Assembly: GCA_964035575.1 (NCBI GenBank) | Contig: CAXIVB010000012.1 | Span: 1-58,331 of the forward strand | From: Rhynchopus sp. YZ270_cl-10 | Taxonomy: Eukaryota > Euglenozoa > Diplonemea > Diplonemida > Diplonemidae | DNA length: 58,331 nucleotides | Direction: 5' to 3' | Shown here: piece by piece, positions 30,531 through 44,953 of the stretch | Position numbering within the stretch: the stretch's first letter is position 1 | How the letters are laid out: every line of letters begins with the position of its first letter | Notes under the pieces: generated by a model | Told to the model about the DNA's origin: nothing | What the model saw: only the letters and a program-made list of their open reading frames with translations | Databases searched by the model: none | Program-made: the position numbers and the translations under genes

Positions 30531-32366
30531 CAGCTGCCTTACACAGGCTTGTAGACCCCCTCAGCTGCCTTACACAGGCTTGTAGACCCCTCAGGACCCC
30601 CCCTTTTAGACCCCTTTTGACCCCTTTTGGACCCCTCATCCCCCGGTCCCTATAGGGGCTCAAATGGCCCTTTTCGGGTTTGGACCGTTTTATACAGGGA
30701 CCAATCCAAAAGTGACACAAAACGGGTGGTACCCCAAAAAGGGGGTCCTCCGGATTTGGGTCCATTTTGGGGTCGGGCGCCAGGAAGGTCCCTTTTTGGG
30801 GTACCCCCAAAATGGCCCTTTTGGCCCTTTTGGACCCCCTTTTGGACCCTCTAGGGCATACAAAAAGGGGCCATTTGGACGACTCTCTGTGTCAAAAGGG
30901 GGTCCATTTTGACCCCATATCTATGAACTTTGACCCTCAAATGACCCCATATCTATGAACTTTGACGCCCAGGATGGCACCCCATTCCACCATTTCAGAC
31001 CCCTCCTTTCAACCACCCCATACCTGAGGACCCCATATCTATGAACTTTGACCCTCAAATGACCCCATTCCACCATTTCAGACCCCTCCTTTCAACCACC
31101 TCCTCTCAAGTCCCGTGCCTCGATGGAGTATGTCATTATGGCCACATCAGTAGTAGGGCACCATGGCACCCGATCAGTCACTGTAACTGTACTAGTCGCT
31201 GTCCCATGGGTACGTGGTGAGCATGGCCACGGGTGTACATGCTGCGGATGCATGCGTTGCATATGCCACATCCAGGCCCTCTAAGCTGTTTCCATACCCC
31301 TCCAGATCTGGGGGTAGGACCCCAAATGACCCCATTTGGACCCCATTTGAGGACCATTGGCATCATGTGTGGGCACCCCCTTTTCCACCATGTATGCCAT
31401 TTGATCTACTCTCCCTATACATATGCCCTAATGGGCATAACCCCATATGATCCCATATGTGTTATATGACCACTTTGAAGCACCTTTATATGCATAGGGT
31501 GGGGACCCCATATGGGCCCTTTAGACCCCTTTCAAAAGGGGGTCGAAAGCATGTAGACCTCCTTACACTCCATGTGTATGGTGGTGTATAGGTTAAGGGG
31601 CTATATAGGGCATAATGGGTACATACACATACGCATGTCTTGCACCTCATGTGTGCACATGTTGGCATGTCATGAGGTGATCCAAAAGGGTGATCATCAG
31701 ATGCCCTCATTTTGGGACCCCTCCCATTTTAAGAGGTCCGCTGCATCAGACCGGGCCATCCTGGTTTGAACCGTTTGGGGACCTCAGGACCCCCAAATGG
31801 GCTGAATTGACCCCTTTTAGGGTCCTCAAAAGGACCCATTTTGGGGTCAAAAAGGGGGTCAAAATGGGGTCCATATGGTGACCCATACTATGGTCTATAT
31901 AGGCAATATATGGGTCCTGGACCCTCCTCATGCCTGGACCCGAGGTGCTCCAAAGGGGGTACCCAAAGTGGTCCATTAAATAGGAGGCCTCCAGACCCCC
32001 TTAGGGGTCCAAAAGATGTCGAAACCCGACATCTACCTGGACCCCCGGAGGTCCCAAAAGGGCCATGTCGGGTTTATACAACCCCTGCCAGTCCTAAGTG
32101 CTCTAAAAAGGGGTGATATTTGGTGGTCCATTCTGAGACCCCAATATGACACTATTTGGCCTGTAGACCATGGTCCAGATCTGGACCCCAGATGGTCCAA
32201 AAGGGGTGCAACTAACATATCGCGCGCGCGCGCGTGGTAAGAGGTAGTTTATAAAATCGGAGCTTCCCAAGACCTCAGACCCCCAGGAGGTGGTCTCAGG
32301 GGTCTGAGGGGTTGGGAGGGGTCTGGAGCCATGAGGGGTCTGGGCCTCCACAGGATGGAGATGGAG

Positions 32367-34972
32367 ATGGGTCCATAAGGGGTTATATGCACTTATATGT
32401 ACTTACATACATGTACATGTACCTCATATAGTACCCCTACGTACCTGTAGCTATATGCCCTTTAGACCCCATGTGCCCATGTGCCCACACCTCCTCACAC
32501 CTGCTCCATATGCTCATATACCCCATATACCCCCTAAAAGGGGTCAAATGGGTCCTCAAAAGGGTCCCAAAATGGTCCATTTTAGGACACCCCATTCCAC
32601 CATTTCAAACGTGCCCTTTCAATTGCACCATTTTGGGGACCCCCCTCAGATCTGGGGACCCCCTCAAAATGACCCCTTTTGACCCCATTTTGACCCCTTT
32701 TGGGTCCCTACCCATGACCCCCTAGGTCCTCAGGCCATATGGGTCCATAAGGGGTTATATGCACTTATATGTACTTACATACATGTACATGTACCTCATA
32801 TAGTACCCCTACGTACCTGTAGCTATATGCCCTTTAGACCCCATGTGCCCATGTGCCCACACCTCCTCACACCTGCTCCATATGCTCATATACCCCATAT
32901 ACCCCCCTAAAAGGGGTCAAAATGGGTCCTCAAAAGGGTCCCAAAATGGTCCATTTTAGGACACCCCATTCCACCATTTCAAACGTGCCCTTTCAATTGC
33001 ACCATTTTGGGGACCCCCCTCAGATCTGGGGACCCCCTCAAAATGACCCCTTTTGACCCCATTTTGACCCCTTTTGGGTCCCTACCCATGACCCCCTAGG
33101 TCCTCAGGCCATATGGGTCCATAAGGGGTTATATGCACTTATATGTACTTACATACATGTACATGTACCTCATATAGTACCCCTACGTACCTGTAGCTAT
33201 ATGCCCTTTAGACCCCATGTGCCCATGTGCCCACACCTCCTCACACCTGCTCCATATGCTCATATACCCCATATACCCCCTAAAAGGGGTCAAATGGGTC
33301 CTCAAAAGGGTCCCAAAATGGTCCATTTTAGGACACCCCATTCCACCATTTCAAACGTGCCCTTTCAATTGCACCATTTTGGGGACCCCCCTCAGATCTG
33401 GGGACCCCCTCAAAATGACCCCTTTTGACCCCATTTTGACCCCTTTTGGGTCCCTACCCATGACCCCCTAGGTCCTCAGGCCATATGGGTCCATAAGGGG
33501 TTATATGCACTTATATGTACTTACATACATGTACATGTACCTCATATAGTACCCCTACGTACCTGTAGCTATATGCCCTTTAGACCCCATGTGCCCATGT
33601 GCCCACACCTCCTCACACCTGCTCCATATGCTCATATACCCCATATACCCCCTAAAAGGGGTCAAATGGGTCCTCAAAAGGGTCCCAAAATGGTCCATTT
33701 TAGGACACCCCATTCCACCATTTCAAACGTGCCCTTTCAATTGCACCATTTTGGGGACCCCCCTCAGATCTGGGGACCCCCCTCAAAATGACCCCTTTTG
33801 ACCCCATTTTGACCCCTTTTGGGTCCCTACCCATGACCCCCTAGGTCCTCAGGCCATATGGGTCCATAAGGGGTTATATGCACTTATATGTACTTACATA
33901 CATGTACATGTACCTCATATAGTACCCCTACGTACCTGTAGCTATATGCCCTTTAGACCCCCATGTGCCCATGTGCCCACACCTCCTCACACCTGCTCCA
34001 TATGCTCATATACCCCATATACCCCCCTAAAAGGGGTCAAAATGGGTCCTCAAAAGGGTCCCATTTTCAGGACCCTCCAGCCCTCAGGACCCCTCAGGAC
34101 CCCAAATGGCCCCTTTTGGGGACCCCCCTCAGATCTGGGGACCCCCTCAAAATGACCCCTTTTTGGCCCATTTTAGGACCCATTTTAGGACCCATTTTGA
34201 CCCCTAAATCTATGAACATTGACGCCCAAAAAGACCCTTTTTGAGGTCCCATTTTGGACCCCTTTTTGGTCCAAAAAGTGACCCCTTTTTATGACCCTAT
34301 TTTACCACTTTGGCCCGTTTTGCCTACAGTGGTCCATCAGGCCCTTTTGAGGGGTCCCAAAAAGGGGTCCATTTTGGGACCCTTTTGGGACCTCCCATGG
34401 CCCTCTAGCCACCCTGCTCATATGGGACCCCTTATACCCCATATAGTACCTATTTAGACCCTTAAATATAGGCCCTCTAGCCACCCTGTTCCCATGGCTC
34501 CAGACCCCCTAAAAGGGGTCAAAATGGGTCCTCAAAAGGGTCCCAAAATGGTCCATTTTAGGACACCCCATTCCACCATTTCAAACGTGCCCTTTCAATT
34601 GCACCATTTTGGGGACCCCCCTCAGATCTGGGGACCCCCCTCAAAATGACCCCTTTTGACCCCATTTTGACCCCTTTTGGGTCCCTACCCATGACCCCCT
34701 AGGTCCTCAGGCCATATGGGTCCATAAGGGGTTATATGCACTTATATGTACTTACATACATGTACATGTACCTCATATAGTACCCCTACGTACCTGTAGC
34801 TATATGCCCTTTAGACCCCATGTGCCCATGTGCCCACACCTCCTCACACCTGCTCCATATGCTCATATACCCCATATACCCCCTAAAAGGGGTCAAATGG
34901 GTCCTCAAAAGGGTCCCAAAATGGTCCATTTTAGGACACCCCATTCCACCATTTCAAACGTGCCCTTTCAAT
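32367..34972. repeat. 372-374-bp array (unit 3)
   Basis: Same six-copy structure as 6221-8826. Confidence 0.95.
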
Positions 34973-36176
34973 CACCGTCTATCTGATGACCGCCCTTGGA
35001 TCTCAGTCCTTGTGGTAAAACCGCACCTCCCGTGGTGTGTACTTAACCAACCGCATCTGTTAGGACCAACGGAGGGTGGCGGGCGCTTGCGCCTCGGGTC
35101 ACCCGGCAGATGCAACCAACCACTAGTATACGCCCTCCGGGGAACGTGCGCATTGGGCGTACATCTGCACTCTACCGTCTCAGTCCTCGGACAGGGACCC
35201 CTTTACCCAACCAGCCGGGTAGGCAGGTTATCCGTTATCTGACCCCACCACCCCTAGGGCTCTGCGTAGTCAATTCTGCGTATTAGGCTCCTCCATGTGA
35301 CCACCCCGCTTACACTAGCTTGATCCGACCAACCCTTCGGCCTCGGCCACTCTTCAACATCATACATGCGGAGTTGTATCCTATGCAGTTGATGTGCTCT
35401 GTAAGGACACTTTGGCCTCGTGCCAGCACGTGAGGGGTCCCAGGGCCTTTCATAGCCGTCCGGTAGGCTATGGAAGTGAGTCCTTCCCAGCCGTGCCTAC
35501 TGAGTCCATATGGGGCTATAGGGTACAGCTGCCGGTGCATGTCCAACCCCTGAGCCTGACCCGATCCGACCCCACCAACCCTTCGGCCTCGGCCACTCTG
35601 AGTATCTCCCCGCTTACACTAGCCTGACCTCCCCCGTTGGTAAGTGCTCTGCGTAGTCAATTCTGCGTATTAGGCCACTCTCTATACACGTATGTAGATG
35701 CTGTATTCTACGCAGGAGGAGTGCTCCGTAAGGACACTTCGGTTCAGTACTTAGGTGCTGTTCCGGCCCGTGAGGGGTGTAGGGGCTCTCGTTGCTGGAA
35801 GGCAGGCGCGAGGGTATCCCCTTCCTAACCGGCCTCCTGAGTCCATAAGGGACTGTAGTGTACAGCTGCCATGCATACAGCCCCCGAGCTTGATCCGACC
35901 AACCCTTCGGCCTCGGCCACTCTGAGTATCTCCCCGCTTACACTAGCTTGACCCGATCCGACCCCACCAACCCTTCGGCCTCGGCCACTCTGAGTATCTC
36001 CCCCAATCTCTTAGCTTGACCCCACCACCCCTAGGGCTCTGCGTAGTCAATTCTGCGTATTAGGCTCCTCCATGTGATCACCCCGCTTACACGTTAGTTT
36101 GACTTGGGTCCCCCCACAGGTACTAGCGCAGGTAGTTCTGCGTATTAGGCCACTCTCTATAGGCACTCTAGCAGGT
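34973..36176 (+). ncRNA. Copy of structured domain and modules M1-M3 (unit 3)
   Basis: Identical copy of 8827-10030. Confidence 0.4.
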
Positions 36177-36191
36177 GTCTTTACAAGGTGA

Positions 36192-37220
36192 TGTGTGGTG
36201 ATGCTGGGCATGATTGGTTATCGGATGTGGTCTTAGGAGCTGTGCGACGTGGGGGATGTCCAGTCCGTGGTGGCGCAATCCACTGGCACCGAGGAGGCTC
36301 TCGGTGGCTTGGGCATCTCTCCAGCACAGCGTGGCAGGCGATACATATATCAACGCCTACGGGGTACACTGCAGCTTGATGCAGAGGTCGAGTGGCCGCC
36401 CCCAGCCTTAGTCCTTTTACCATGCGCTGCCAATGAAGCTCGACCAGTTTATACAGATGCGACCAGGATGCCACCTCCATCTCTACGGCTCTGTCGTAAT
36501 GGAGCAATCCCTGCGGACTTCTGTTGCTGGCAACTACCTTGCTGTTGCAACCCGTGCCATTCCGGATGTAGGTGGCCCTCCCGCGCTAGGTTAACCGCGG
36601 ACTCTACCTCTGACGCTCTAGCAAGGGGCGGAGGAGGTATATCCCCAGAGTGGCCAACGGCCGTAACCGATGTCACTCTGGGTGTGGACTTCCGTGCCAC
36701 ATTTGCATCCACCATGCATTGCAACTTTGGCTTTGATACACTCCCTAGAGGTCTGGCCTCGGAGTACTAGCAAGTCCCCCTGCTCCGGAGCTTGGCCAAC
36801 GCCTGCTTGGACAAGGAGAGGGAAGGCTTTCATAGGCTCTGTTATGAGGTTGAGGACGACACAGTATGTGACCTCTCTCGGGGCGCCTTTGAGCTCATGA
36901 AGCAACGGTCTCTGGGCACTGTTCACAGGCCGCACGAGGGGTACAAGTGCCCTCACAGCGGTAGCGTACACGTCGCGCTCCCTGCCCTATAGAGAGCAGC
37001 CGAGACGTCTCTTACTGTCCCTTGTTTTGCCTGGTGCCATAGCAGGAGTGCGGGAGGGTTTAATAGCCCCCTTCACACAACTGTGGTGTACACGGAGTGG
37101 GTCCACAAGGGGACCCTTCTCTGGAACGACCCCTTCGCCACCTAGGTCAAGACCTTCGGGGGATCCAAGGAGTGGAGGGGTGTGACATGTGGCTGGGAGC
37201 TGTATCGGGTCTAGATGTAA
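36192..37220 (+). CDS. Copy of TAG-interrupted frame (unit 3)
   Basis: Identical copy of 10046-11074. Confidence 0.22.
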
Positions 37221-37806
37221 GTGACTGGAGTACATGTGAGGTAGTGCAGGACCATGTAGTTAGACAGGCCTTGTGATGGTGGTTTGGTGTAGTGTAGCCT
37301 CTTTGTTATAGTGATCCTGGTCCACTGCTGAGCATAGCTTCTGCATAGTGCAGGCAGTGGGAGGGGATGGTCCTGGCTGGGTTCGTTGTATGTCATCTCT
37401 GGGTGTCCAGTAAGTCGCACAGTCGTTAAGCAGATGCATAGGCTAGGGTCAGCTGAGAAGTGACCTCTGTGTATTCTGTGGCTCGCGCACCCCCACCCTT
37501 TAAGGAGCTCTGATGTATAGCCTACTTGGTTCAGGTACTGTCTTAACTCTCCCGACCACCCTATTTCGCTGCATGCACCGCTCTGCTTGATCTCGTGCTG
37601 GTACTTAACGGTTGTTACTTAGTAGCCGATTTGATGGAGGCGTATTAGGACTTGCAGGACTTTTGGTTGTGAGGACCCGTACCTGCTGGCGTAGTTGTGT
37701 TGCAAGAGGACAGCCCTACATCACCCCAAGACCTTCACGGATACTACTCCATTCAAGGGTGTTATATTCAGTCTCCGCTGCTGGATCCGATGTTGGACTA
37801 CTAGAG

Positions 37807-38267
37807 TGATTGGTTGGCTGACGAGTCAGCCAATCATGATGAGGCGACTGACGAGTAGACGGATGGGTTGCTGAGCTAGCTCGCCCCACCGGCTCCCGGT
37901 CTTCCTATGCTGGCTGCACTTCGGTGTGGTCAGCTCATCCAGGACAAGGCGACTGACGAGTAGACGGATGGGTTGCTGAGCTAGCTCGCCCCACCGGCTC
38001 CCGGTCTTCCTTATGCTGACGGCACTTCGGTGTGGTCAGCTTCCGGTTCTAGTATCTCTGGCTGAGGAGTTTGGGGGCTATTGGATGGGTGTTGACTGAC
38101 GAGTAGAGAGTCTAGGGCGAGGAGAGTGTAGTTTGAGCCTCCCCGCTCACTTGCTCCGGACCCTAGGCAACTCCCGGTCTTCACCTGCTGGATGGTAGTT
38201 ATAGGAGGGCTTGAGTGCTTGACCTAGTCGCCTCGCCTGACTGTAGCATCATCTGTCCAGCATCCAG
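37807..38267 (+). ncRNA. Copy of RNA-element cluster (unit 3)
   Basis: Identical copy of 11661-12121. Confidence 0.42.
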
Positions 38268-38468
38268 TAGTCCTGTTGAGGCACAATGGTGTACTGGAGC
38301 ATCGGAGTAGGTAGACGCAAGGTGGTGTAGGATCCCTGTACTCCCTAGAGCACCTCATAGCGCACAGGTAGTAGTGTACCATTCACTACGGGCCGTAAGT
38401 CCCTCACATCTCTTGTAGGTCTGAACCGTGCCGGATCTGACTCTGCTCGGTGCTTCAGTTGGTGCCCG

Positions 38469-38912
38469 TTGAGCTATGTGGACCCCACATTATGTCTATG
38501 TACTGCATGTCATGCGTGTCTGATACATGTTGCACGTGGGCGTCTGTTAGTACACGTCACGCCGCGCTCTTTCACAGGCCTTTGGAGCACACAGGAGTTG
38601 TACATTTGGCTGGGTGCCTTTGTACTACGCTTGACCTCCTCCTTCTCTGGATGCAACATGCTGCTGTCGACGTACCGGCTCCGGCCAGGGCGAGACGGGT
38701 CCACACTCCCTCCTTGCCAAGGAGGGAGGAGTTTGGACATCAGCATCCCAGGGTTGGTGGATCAAGGTCAGCAGCTCCATAGACCGTCGTCTGCAGCTGC
38801 CCTTGTCCTGGCCTCACGGCTAGGCACATGCAGAGACGGTGACCCCCTACCTTGTACCCCCATGCGGTGCGCCTACGGGCAAGCCCTATATTGGGGGTAC
38901 AATGGTGTTTAA
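38469..38912 (+). CDS. Copy of possible 147-codon CDS (unit 3)
   Basis: Identical copy of 12323-12766. Confidence 0.2.
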   Translation: MSYVDPTLCLCTACHACLIHVARGRLLVHVTPRSFTGLWSTQELYIWLGAFVLRLTSSFSGCNMLLSTYRLRPGRDGSTLPPCQGGRSLDISIPGLVDQGQQLHRPSSAAALVLASRLGTCRDGDPLPCTPMRCAYGQALYWGYNGV

Positions 38913-38954
38913 GACAGACCGTCGGTCAGGGGGTAAACGTCAGGGTTGGTAGGC

Positions 38955-39200
38955 ATGTCTGAGAACAGACAAATGGACCGACCACCCTTGGACTCCAGGC
39001 CTGCGAAGTCTCAGATGAGCTCCGTGGAGGGCTACCCGTGCAGTGCGAGCTACTATGCAGAGCTGACATGCGTCAGAGGCCTGGTCCGGGGGCTACTGCT
39101 GCCCGTCCTCGTCCTCTTGAGCGGCATGGTGCTTGCTACTGTAGGTCTCCACACAGTCCGCGTACCCCACTTCCGTACTCAGCATGGATACGTAATCTAA
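38955..39200 (+). CDS. Copy of possible 81-aa membrane protein (unit 3)
   Basis: Identical copy of 12809-13054. Confidence 0.28.
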   Translation: MSENRQMDRPPLDSRPAKSQMSSVEGYPCSASYYAELTCVRGLVRGLLLPVLVLLSGMVLATVGLHTVRVPHFRTQHGYVI

Positions 39201-39774
39201 CCTGTCCATATACCCTATACTGTCTGGTAGCATGCTAAGTGACGTCGTCATGCTGATGGGCACTATAGATGTTGTGTTTGGGTCCGTAGATAGGTACCCG
39301 GGAGTAGTATTTATACATCGCTCGTGGCTCCTGTGTACATCACCATCTGCACCATAGACATGCTATGCTCTAGAGATGTAGTGTGCTGTAAGGACACCAT
39401 ACTAGTAGCATGATGAGTGCTGCCACCACTACTATCAGTTGATGACCTCACATATCTCATCTATATGTCCACACCTGTATATGCACTAGTCCTCTATGCG
39501 ACCTCTCATACATACACTATATGCTCCATGGAGACCCTGTACCTACTGCATACCTTGACGGCTATAGCATCCACATGCACTGCTCGCAGATCCCATGCTA
39601 CACCACTACTCCGTAACAGCACACCCGTCATCCAGCACACAGATTGCATATATGGCTGCCCCTGCTGCAGGTGTGGTCTGATACCTACCATACGCATGAT
39701 GGTGATGTAGAAGTCGTGCCCCACTTCATGCGGCTAGGAGGTCATACATCTGCTCCCTATCCTCAAATAGCCAG

Positions 39775-40098
39775 ATGCTGCAGCTATGCTGTCCGCCTTC
39801 ATCCCCGTGTCACTACTACTGGATGCTGAGCTCTTGCTCTCTTTGCACGCACCCTATGTGGATGGATGTGCTATCGCCTAGGTTGTTTACCTTAGGGTAT
39901 AGCATCTCAGGAGTGCTCAGGTGGAGAGGTAGTAGCAGGTTGCCTAAGCCACTCATAGCGGAGGGCATGATGAAGAAGAAGAGCATGAGCATAGCGTGCC
40001 CGGACCTCCACATGGTAACACCCTATGTAGCTCCGCGTAGAGTGCCATGTAATACTGCAAAGGTCCATGTCGAGGCAGGAGGTAAACGTCACAGTTGA
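39775..40098 (+). CDS. Copy of doubtful 107-codon ORF (unit 4)
   Basis: Identical copy of 556-879. Confidence 0.12.
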   Translation: MLQLCCPPSSPCHYYWMLSSCSLCTHPMWMDVLSPRLFTLGYSISGVLRWRGSSRLPKPLIAEGMMKKKSMSIACPDLHMVTPYVAPRRVPCNTAKVHVEAGGKRHS

Positions 40099-41985
40099 CT
40101 GAGACCTCAGGACCCCATTTTGACCCCTTTTAGACCCCTTTTAGACCCCAATACCATAGTCTCAGGCCTCAAACACCCCTTTTAGACCCCCTTTCCAGCA
40201 GGTTAAGGGGCCAAAGTAGGCATACAGGTCCCCAAAGGGGTCCAAAAGGGGTCCCCACTTCCTAAATGGTGTCTCCAAAACCTCCATTTTAGGGTCCCTT
40301 TTGGAATGCACCAGATCGCTTTACTCTACTCTCCCTATCATATCTTGGCACACCCCCTAAATATAGCCATTTCAGACCCCCTCCAGGATGCCCCATTTGA
40401 GGACCTTCCTTGTCAGGTCAAGCGTCAAAAGTAGTACAAACCCGCTAAATACCTGTTTTGACCCCTTTTCAGAGACCCCTCCATTTTAGGGATACTGTTT
40501 TAAGAGCACTTTGCCACCAGAGAGTAGATAGGATTACAAGGCTTTGGCAGATGGGCCATTTAGGGGTCCAAAAGGGGGTCCTCAAAGGGGTCCCAAAAGG
40601 GGTCCATAAAGGACCCCTCCTAGCCTGGGTCCGAGACCTCCCCATGAGACCTCCTATTTAGACCAAATATGCCTATATGGTAGATCAAACGCCATATCTA
40701 GAGGTCCAAATAGGAGGTCAAAATGGGTCCAAATAGGGACCTAAAAGGGGTCTAAAAAGGGACCCATTTACATGGTCCGTTTAGACCCCTCCTCAAATCG
40801 CTGCATCTCATATCTGCCTATATGGATTTAATTGATTTGACCAACCTCTAACTTTGAGACCCTCTCAAAGAGGTCCTTTTCCATACTTTGTCGCCCAGAT
40901 GATCTGCTCAACCATGTCGATTTCGGACATATACAGCCATTTCAGACCCTTTTGAGGTGTGTCATTGGAGGGGGTCCAAATAGGGATGTTGAAACCATAC
41001 ATACAAAGTGCTCAGTTTGGGGTCAAAATAGGAGGTCAAATGGGGTCAAAATAGGAGGTCAAAAGGGGGCTCTTTTTAGGACCCCTTTGGGGTCCATATG
41101 GAGACCTCCTATTTAGACCAAATATGCCTATATGGTAGATCAAACGCCATATCTAGAGGTCTAAATAGGAGGTCAAAATGGGTCTAAATAGGAGGTCTAA
41201 AGAGGACCAAAAGACACACTTTAAGGGGGCACTTTAAGGGGGCCAACTAACATATCGCGCGCGCGCGCGTGTTAGTAGGGGTTATTGGAGGTCTGCCCGA
41301 TTTTGGCCTTTTCTTCCATTTTGGTCTTGGTCCTCTGGTCTGCTGGTCCGAAGTCCGCCGGGCTCTGAGCACCCGATCTGAGGAGCTATTTGCAGGTCTT
41401 GATCTTGGGGTGGTCTGGGTCTGAGAGGGGTCTGTTCCATTTAAGGCTGGTTTGGGGTGCAAATGGGATTAAGTCGGCTAGTCGACTTAACGCGGCATGG
41501 AACAGTACGTGCTCGTCCCTGCCTGGCACCCCTCATTTTGGGCCCCGGCAAGTCCTCTTTGTATGACCCCTTTTAGAGACCCCATTTGGACCTTGTGTTG
41601 GTTCGACTCAAGACCCCAATATTGCCTATATTGACCATTGTCTGAGGCCACAGCGGGACCACGTTTTGACCCATTTTGACCATCCATTTTGACCCCTTTT
41701 AGACCCCATTTTGACCCCATTTTGACCCCTAAATCATAGTCTCGCCCGCCCAGATGGCACCTTGAAAGGCACCCTTTTAGACCCCATTTTGACCCCATTT
41801 TGACCCCTTTTGAGCACCTCCTGTTTTGACCCCTTTTGGCGATATGCTCATATTTGCAATGTTGCACTGCTCTCTGTCAACTTCACTTAACTACAACGAC
41901 TTTTACCCCTTTTTACATCTCAAAACAGGGTCCAAAACAGGGTCCAAAAGTGACCCTCAAACCCCCAAATCTATGAACATTGACG

Positions 41986-43117
41986 CCCAAAATGGCCCAT
42001 TTTGACCCCTTTTGGACCCCTTTTGGGACCCCTCAGGGGTCCCATTTTGACCCCTTTTGGACCCTACAGGCGCGAGACTATACCCCCTGCCTTACACAGG
42101 CTTGTAGACCCCCTCAGCTGCCTTACACAGGCTTGTAGACCCCCTTTTGGGACACTAAATAGACCCATTTGATGTAGGATTTGGCTCATATGACCCCATT
42201 TTGACCCCTTTTGGACCCTCTAGGGCATACAAAAAGGGGCCATTTGATGTAGGATTTGGCTCAAATGGGGTCATTTTGGGGTCCAGATGGGGTCCTCAGG
42301 AGGTCCCAAAATGGGTCCATATAGGGCAAAAAGGGCCCTTTTCAGGTCTGGACACTTTCATACAGAGAGTAGTCCAAAGTTGACACAAAATGGGTGGTAC
42401 CCCAAAAAGGGGGTCCTCCAAATTAGGGTCCCAAAATGGTCGGGCGCCAGGAAGGTCCCTTTTTGGGGTACCCCAAAATGGCCCATTTTGACCCCTTTTG
42501 GACCCCTTTTGGGACCCCTCAGGACCCCCATTTTGACCCCTTTTGGACCCTACAGGCGCGAGACTATACCCCCTGCCTTACACAGGCTTGTAGACCCCCT
42601 CAGCTGCCTTACACAGGCTTGTAGACCCCCTTTTGGGACACTAAATAGACCCATTTGATGTAGGATTTGGCTCATATGACCCCATTTTGACCCCTTTTGG
42701 ACCCTCTAGGGCATACAAAAAGGGGGCATTTGATGTAGGATTTGGCTCAAATGGGGTCATTTTGGGGTCCAGATGGGGTCCTCAGGAGGTCCCAAAATGG
42801 GTCCATATAGGGCAAAAAGGGCCCTTTTCAGGTCTGGACACTTTCATACAGAGAGTAGTCCAAAGTTGACACAAAATGGGTGGTACCCCAAAAAGGGGGT
42901 CCTCCAAATTAGGGTCCCAAAATGGTCGGGCGCCAGGAAGGTCCCTTTTTGGGGTACCCCAAAATGGCCCATTTTGACCCCTTTTGGACCCCTTTTGGGA
43001 CCCCTCAGGACCCCCATTTTGACCCCTTTTGGACCCTACAGGCGCGAGACTATACCCCCTGCCTTACACAGGCTTGTAGACCCCCTCAGCTGCCTTACAC
43101 AGGCTTGTAGACCCCCT
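41986..43117. repeat. 486-bp array (unit 4), two copies, marker C,G
   Basis: One 486-bp copy fewer. The last full copy keeps the G variant seen in the last copy of units 1 and 2. The minisatellite is at 43059-43182. Confidence 0.95.
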
Positions 43118-44953
43118 CAGCTGCCTTACACAGGCTTGTAGACCCCCTCAGCTGCCTTACACAGGCTTGTAGACCCCTCAGGACCCCCCCTTTTAGACCC
43201 CTTTTGACCCCTTTTGGACCCCTCATCCCCCGGTCCCTATAGGGGCTCAAATGGCCCTTTTCGGGTTTGGACCGTTTTATACAGGGACCAATCCAAAAGT
43301 GACACAAAACGGGTGGTACCCCAAAAAGGGGGTCCTCCGGATTTGGGTCCATTTTGGGGTCGGGCGCCAGGAAGGTCCCTTTTTGGGGTACCCCCAAAAT
43401 GGCCCTTTTGGCCCTTTTGGACCCCCTTTTGGACCCTCTAGGGCATACAAAAAGGGGCCATTTGGACGACTCTCTGTGTCAAAAGGGGGTCCATTTTGAC
43501 CCCATATCTATGAACTTTGACCCTCAAATGACCCCATATCTATGAACTTTGACGCCCAGGATGGCACCCCATTCCACCATTTCAGACCCCTCCTTTCAAC
43601 CACCCCATACCTGAGGACCCCATATCTATGAACTTTGACCCTCAAATGACCCCATTCCACCATTTCAGACCCCTCCTTTCAACCACCTCCTCTCAAGTCC
43701 CGTGCCTCGATGGAGTATGTCATTATGGCCACATCAGTAGTAGGGCACCATGGCACCCGATCAGTCACTGTAACTGTACTAGTCGCTGTCCCATGGGTAC
43801 GTGGTGAGCATGGCCACGGGTGTACATGCTGCGGATGCATGCGTTGCATATGCCACATCCAGGCCCTCTAAGCTGTTTCCATACCCCTCCAGATCTGGGG
43901 GTAGGACCCCAAATGACCCCATTTGGACCCCATTTGAGGACCATTGGCATCATGTGTGGGCACCCCCTTTTCCACCATGTATGCCATTTGATCTACTCTC
44001 CCTATACATATGCCCTAATGGGCATAACCCCATATGATCCCATATGTGTTATATGACCACTTTGAAGCACCTTTATATGCATAGGGTGGGGACCCCATAT
44101 GGGCCCTTTAGACCCCTTTCAAAAGGGGGTCGAAAGCATGTAGACCTCCTTACACTCCATGTGTATGGTGGTGTATAGGTTAAGGGGCTATATAGGGCAT
44201 AATGGGTACATACACATACGCATGTCTTGCACCTCATGTGTGCACATGTTGGCATGTCATGAGGTGATCCAAAAGGGTGATCATCAGATGCCCTCATTTT
44301 GGGACCCCTCCCATTTTAAGAGGTCCGCTGCATCAGACCGGGCCATCCTGGTTTGAACCGTTTGGGGACCTCAGGACCCCCAAATGGGCTGAATTGACCC
44401 CTTTTAGGGTCCTCAAAAGGACCCATTTTGGGGTCAAAAAGGGGGTCAAAATGGGGTCCATATGGTGACCCATACTATGGTCTATATAGGCAATATATGG
44501 GTCCTGGACCCTCCTCATGCCTGGACCCGAGGTGCTCCAAAGGGGGTACCCAAAGTGGTCCATTAAATAGGAGGCCTCCAGACCCCCTTAGGGGTCCAAA
44601 AGATGTCGAAACCCGACATCTACCTGGACCCCCGGAGGTCCCAAAAGGGCCATGTCGGGTTTATACAACCCCTGCCAGTCCTAAGTGCTCTAAAAAGGGG
44701 TGATATTTGGTGGTCCATTCTGAGACCCCAATATGACACTATTTGGCCTGTAGACCATGGTCCAGATCTGGACCCCAGATGGTCCAAAAGGGGTGCAACT
44801 AACATATCGCGCGCGCGCGCGTGGTAAGAGGTAGTTTATAAAATCGGAGCTTCCCAAGACCTCAGACCCCCAGGAGGTGGTCTCAGGGGTCTGAGGGGTT
44901 GGGAGGGGTCTGGAGCCATGAGGGGTCTGGGCCTCCACAGGATGGAGATGGAG

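Larger units (their letters stand above)
26147..39219. repeat. Tandem macro-repeat unit 3 (13,073 bp)
   Basis: Same length and layout as unit 1, offset +26146. It differs in the third 486-bp sub-repeat, which has C (near 30139) where units 1 and 2 have G. Confidence 0.97.
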
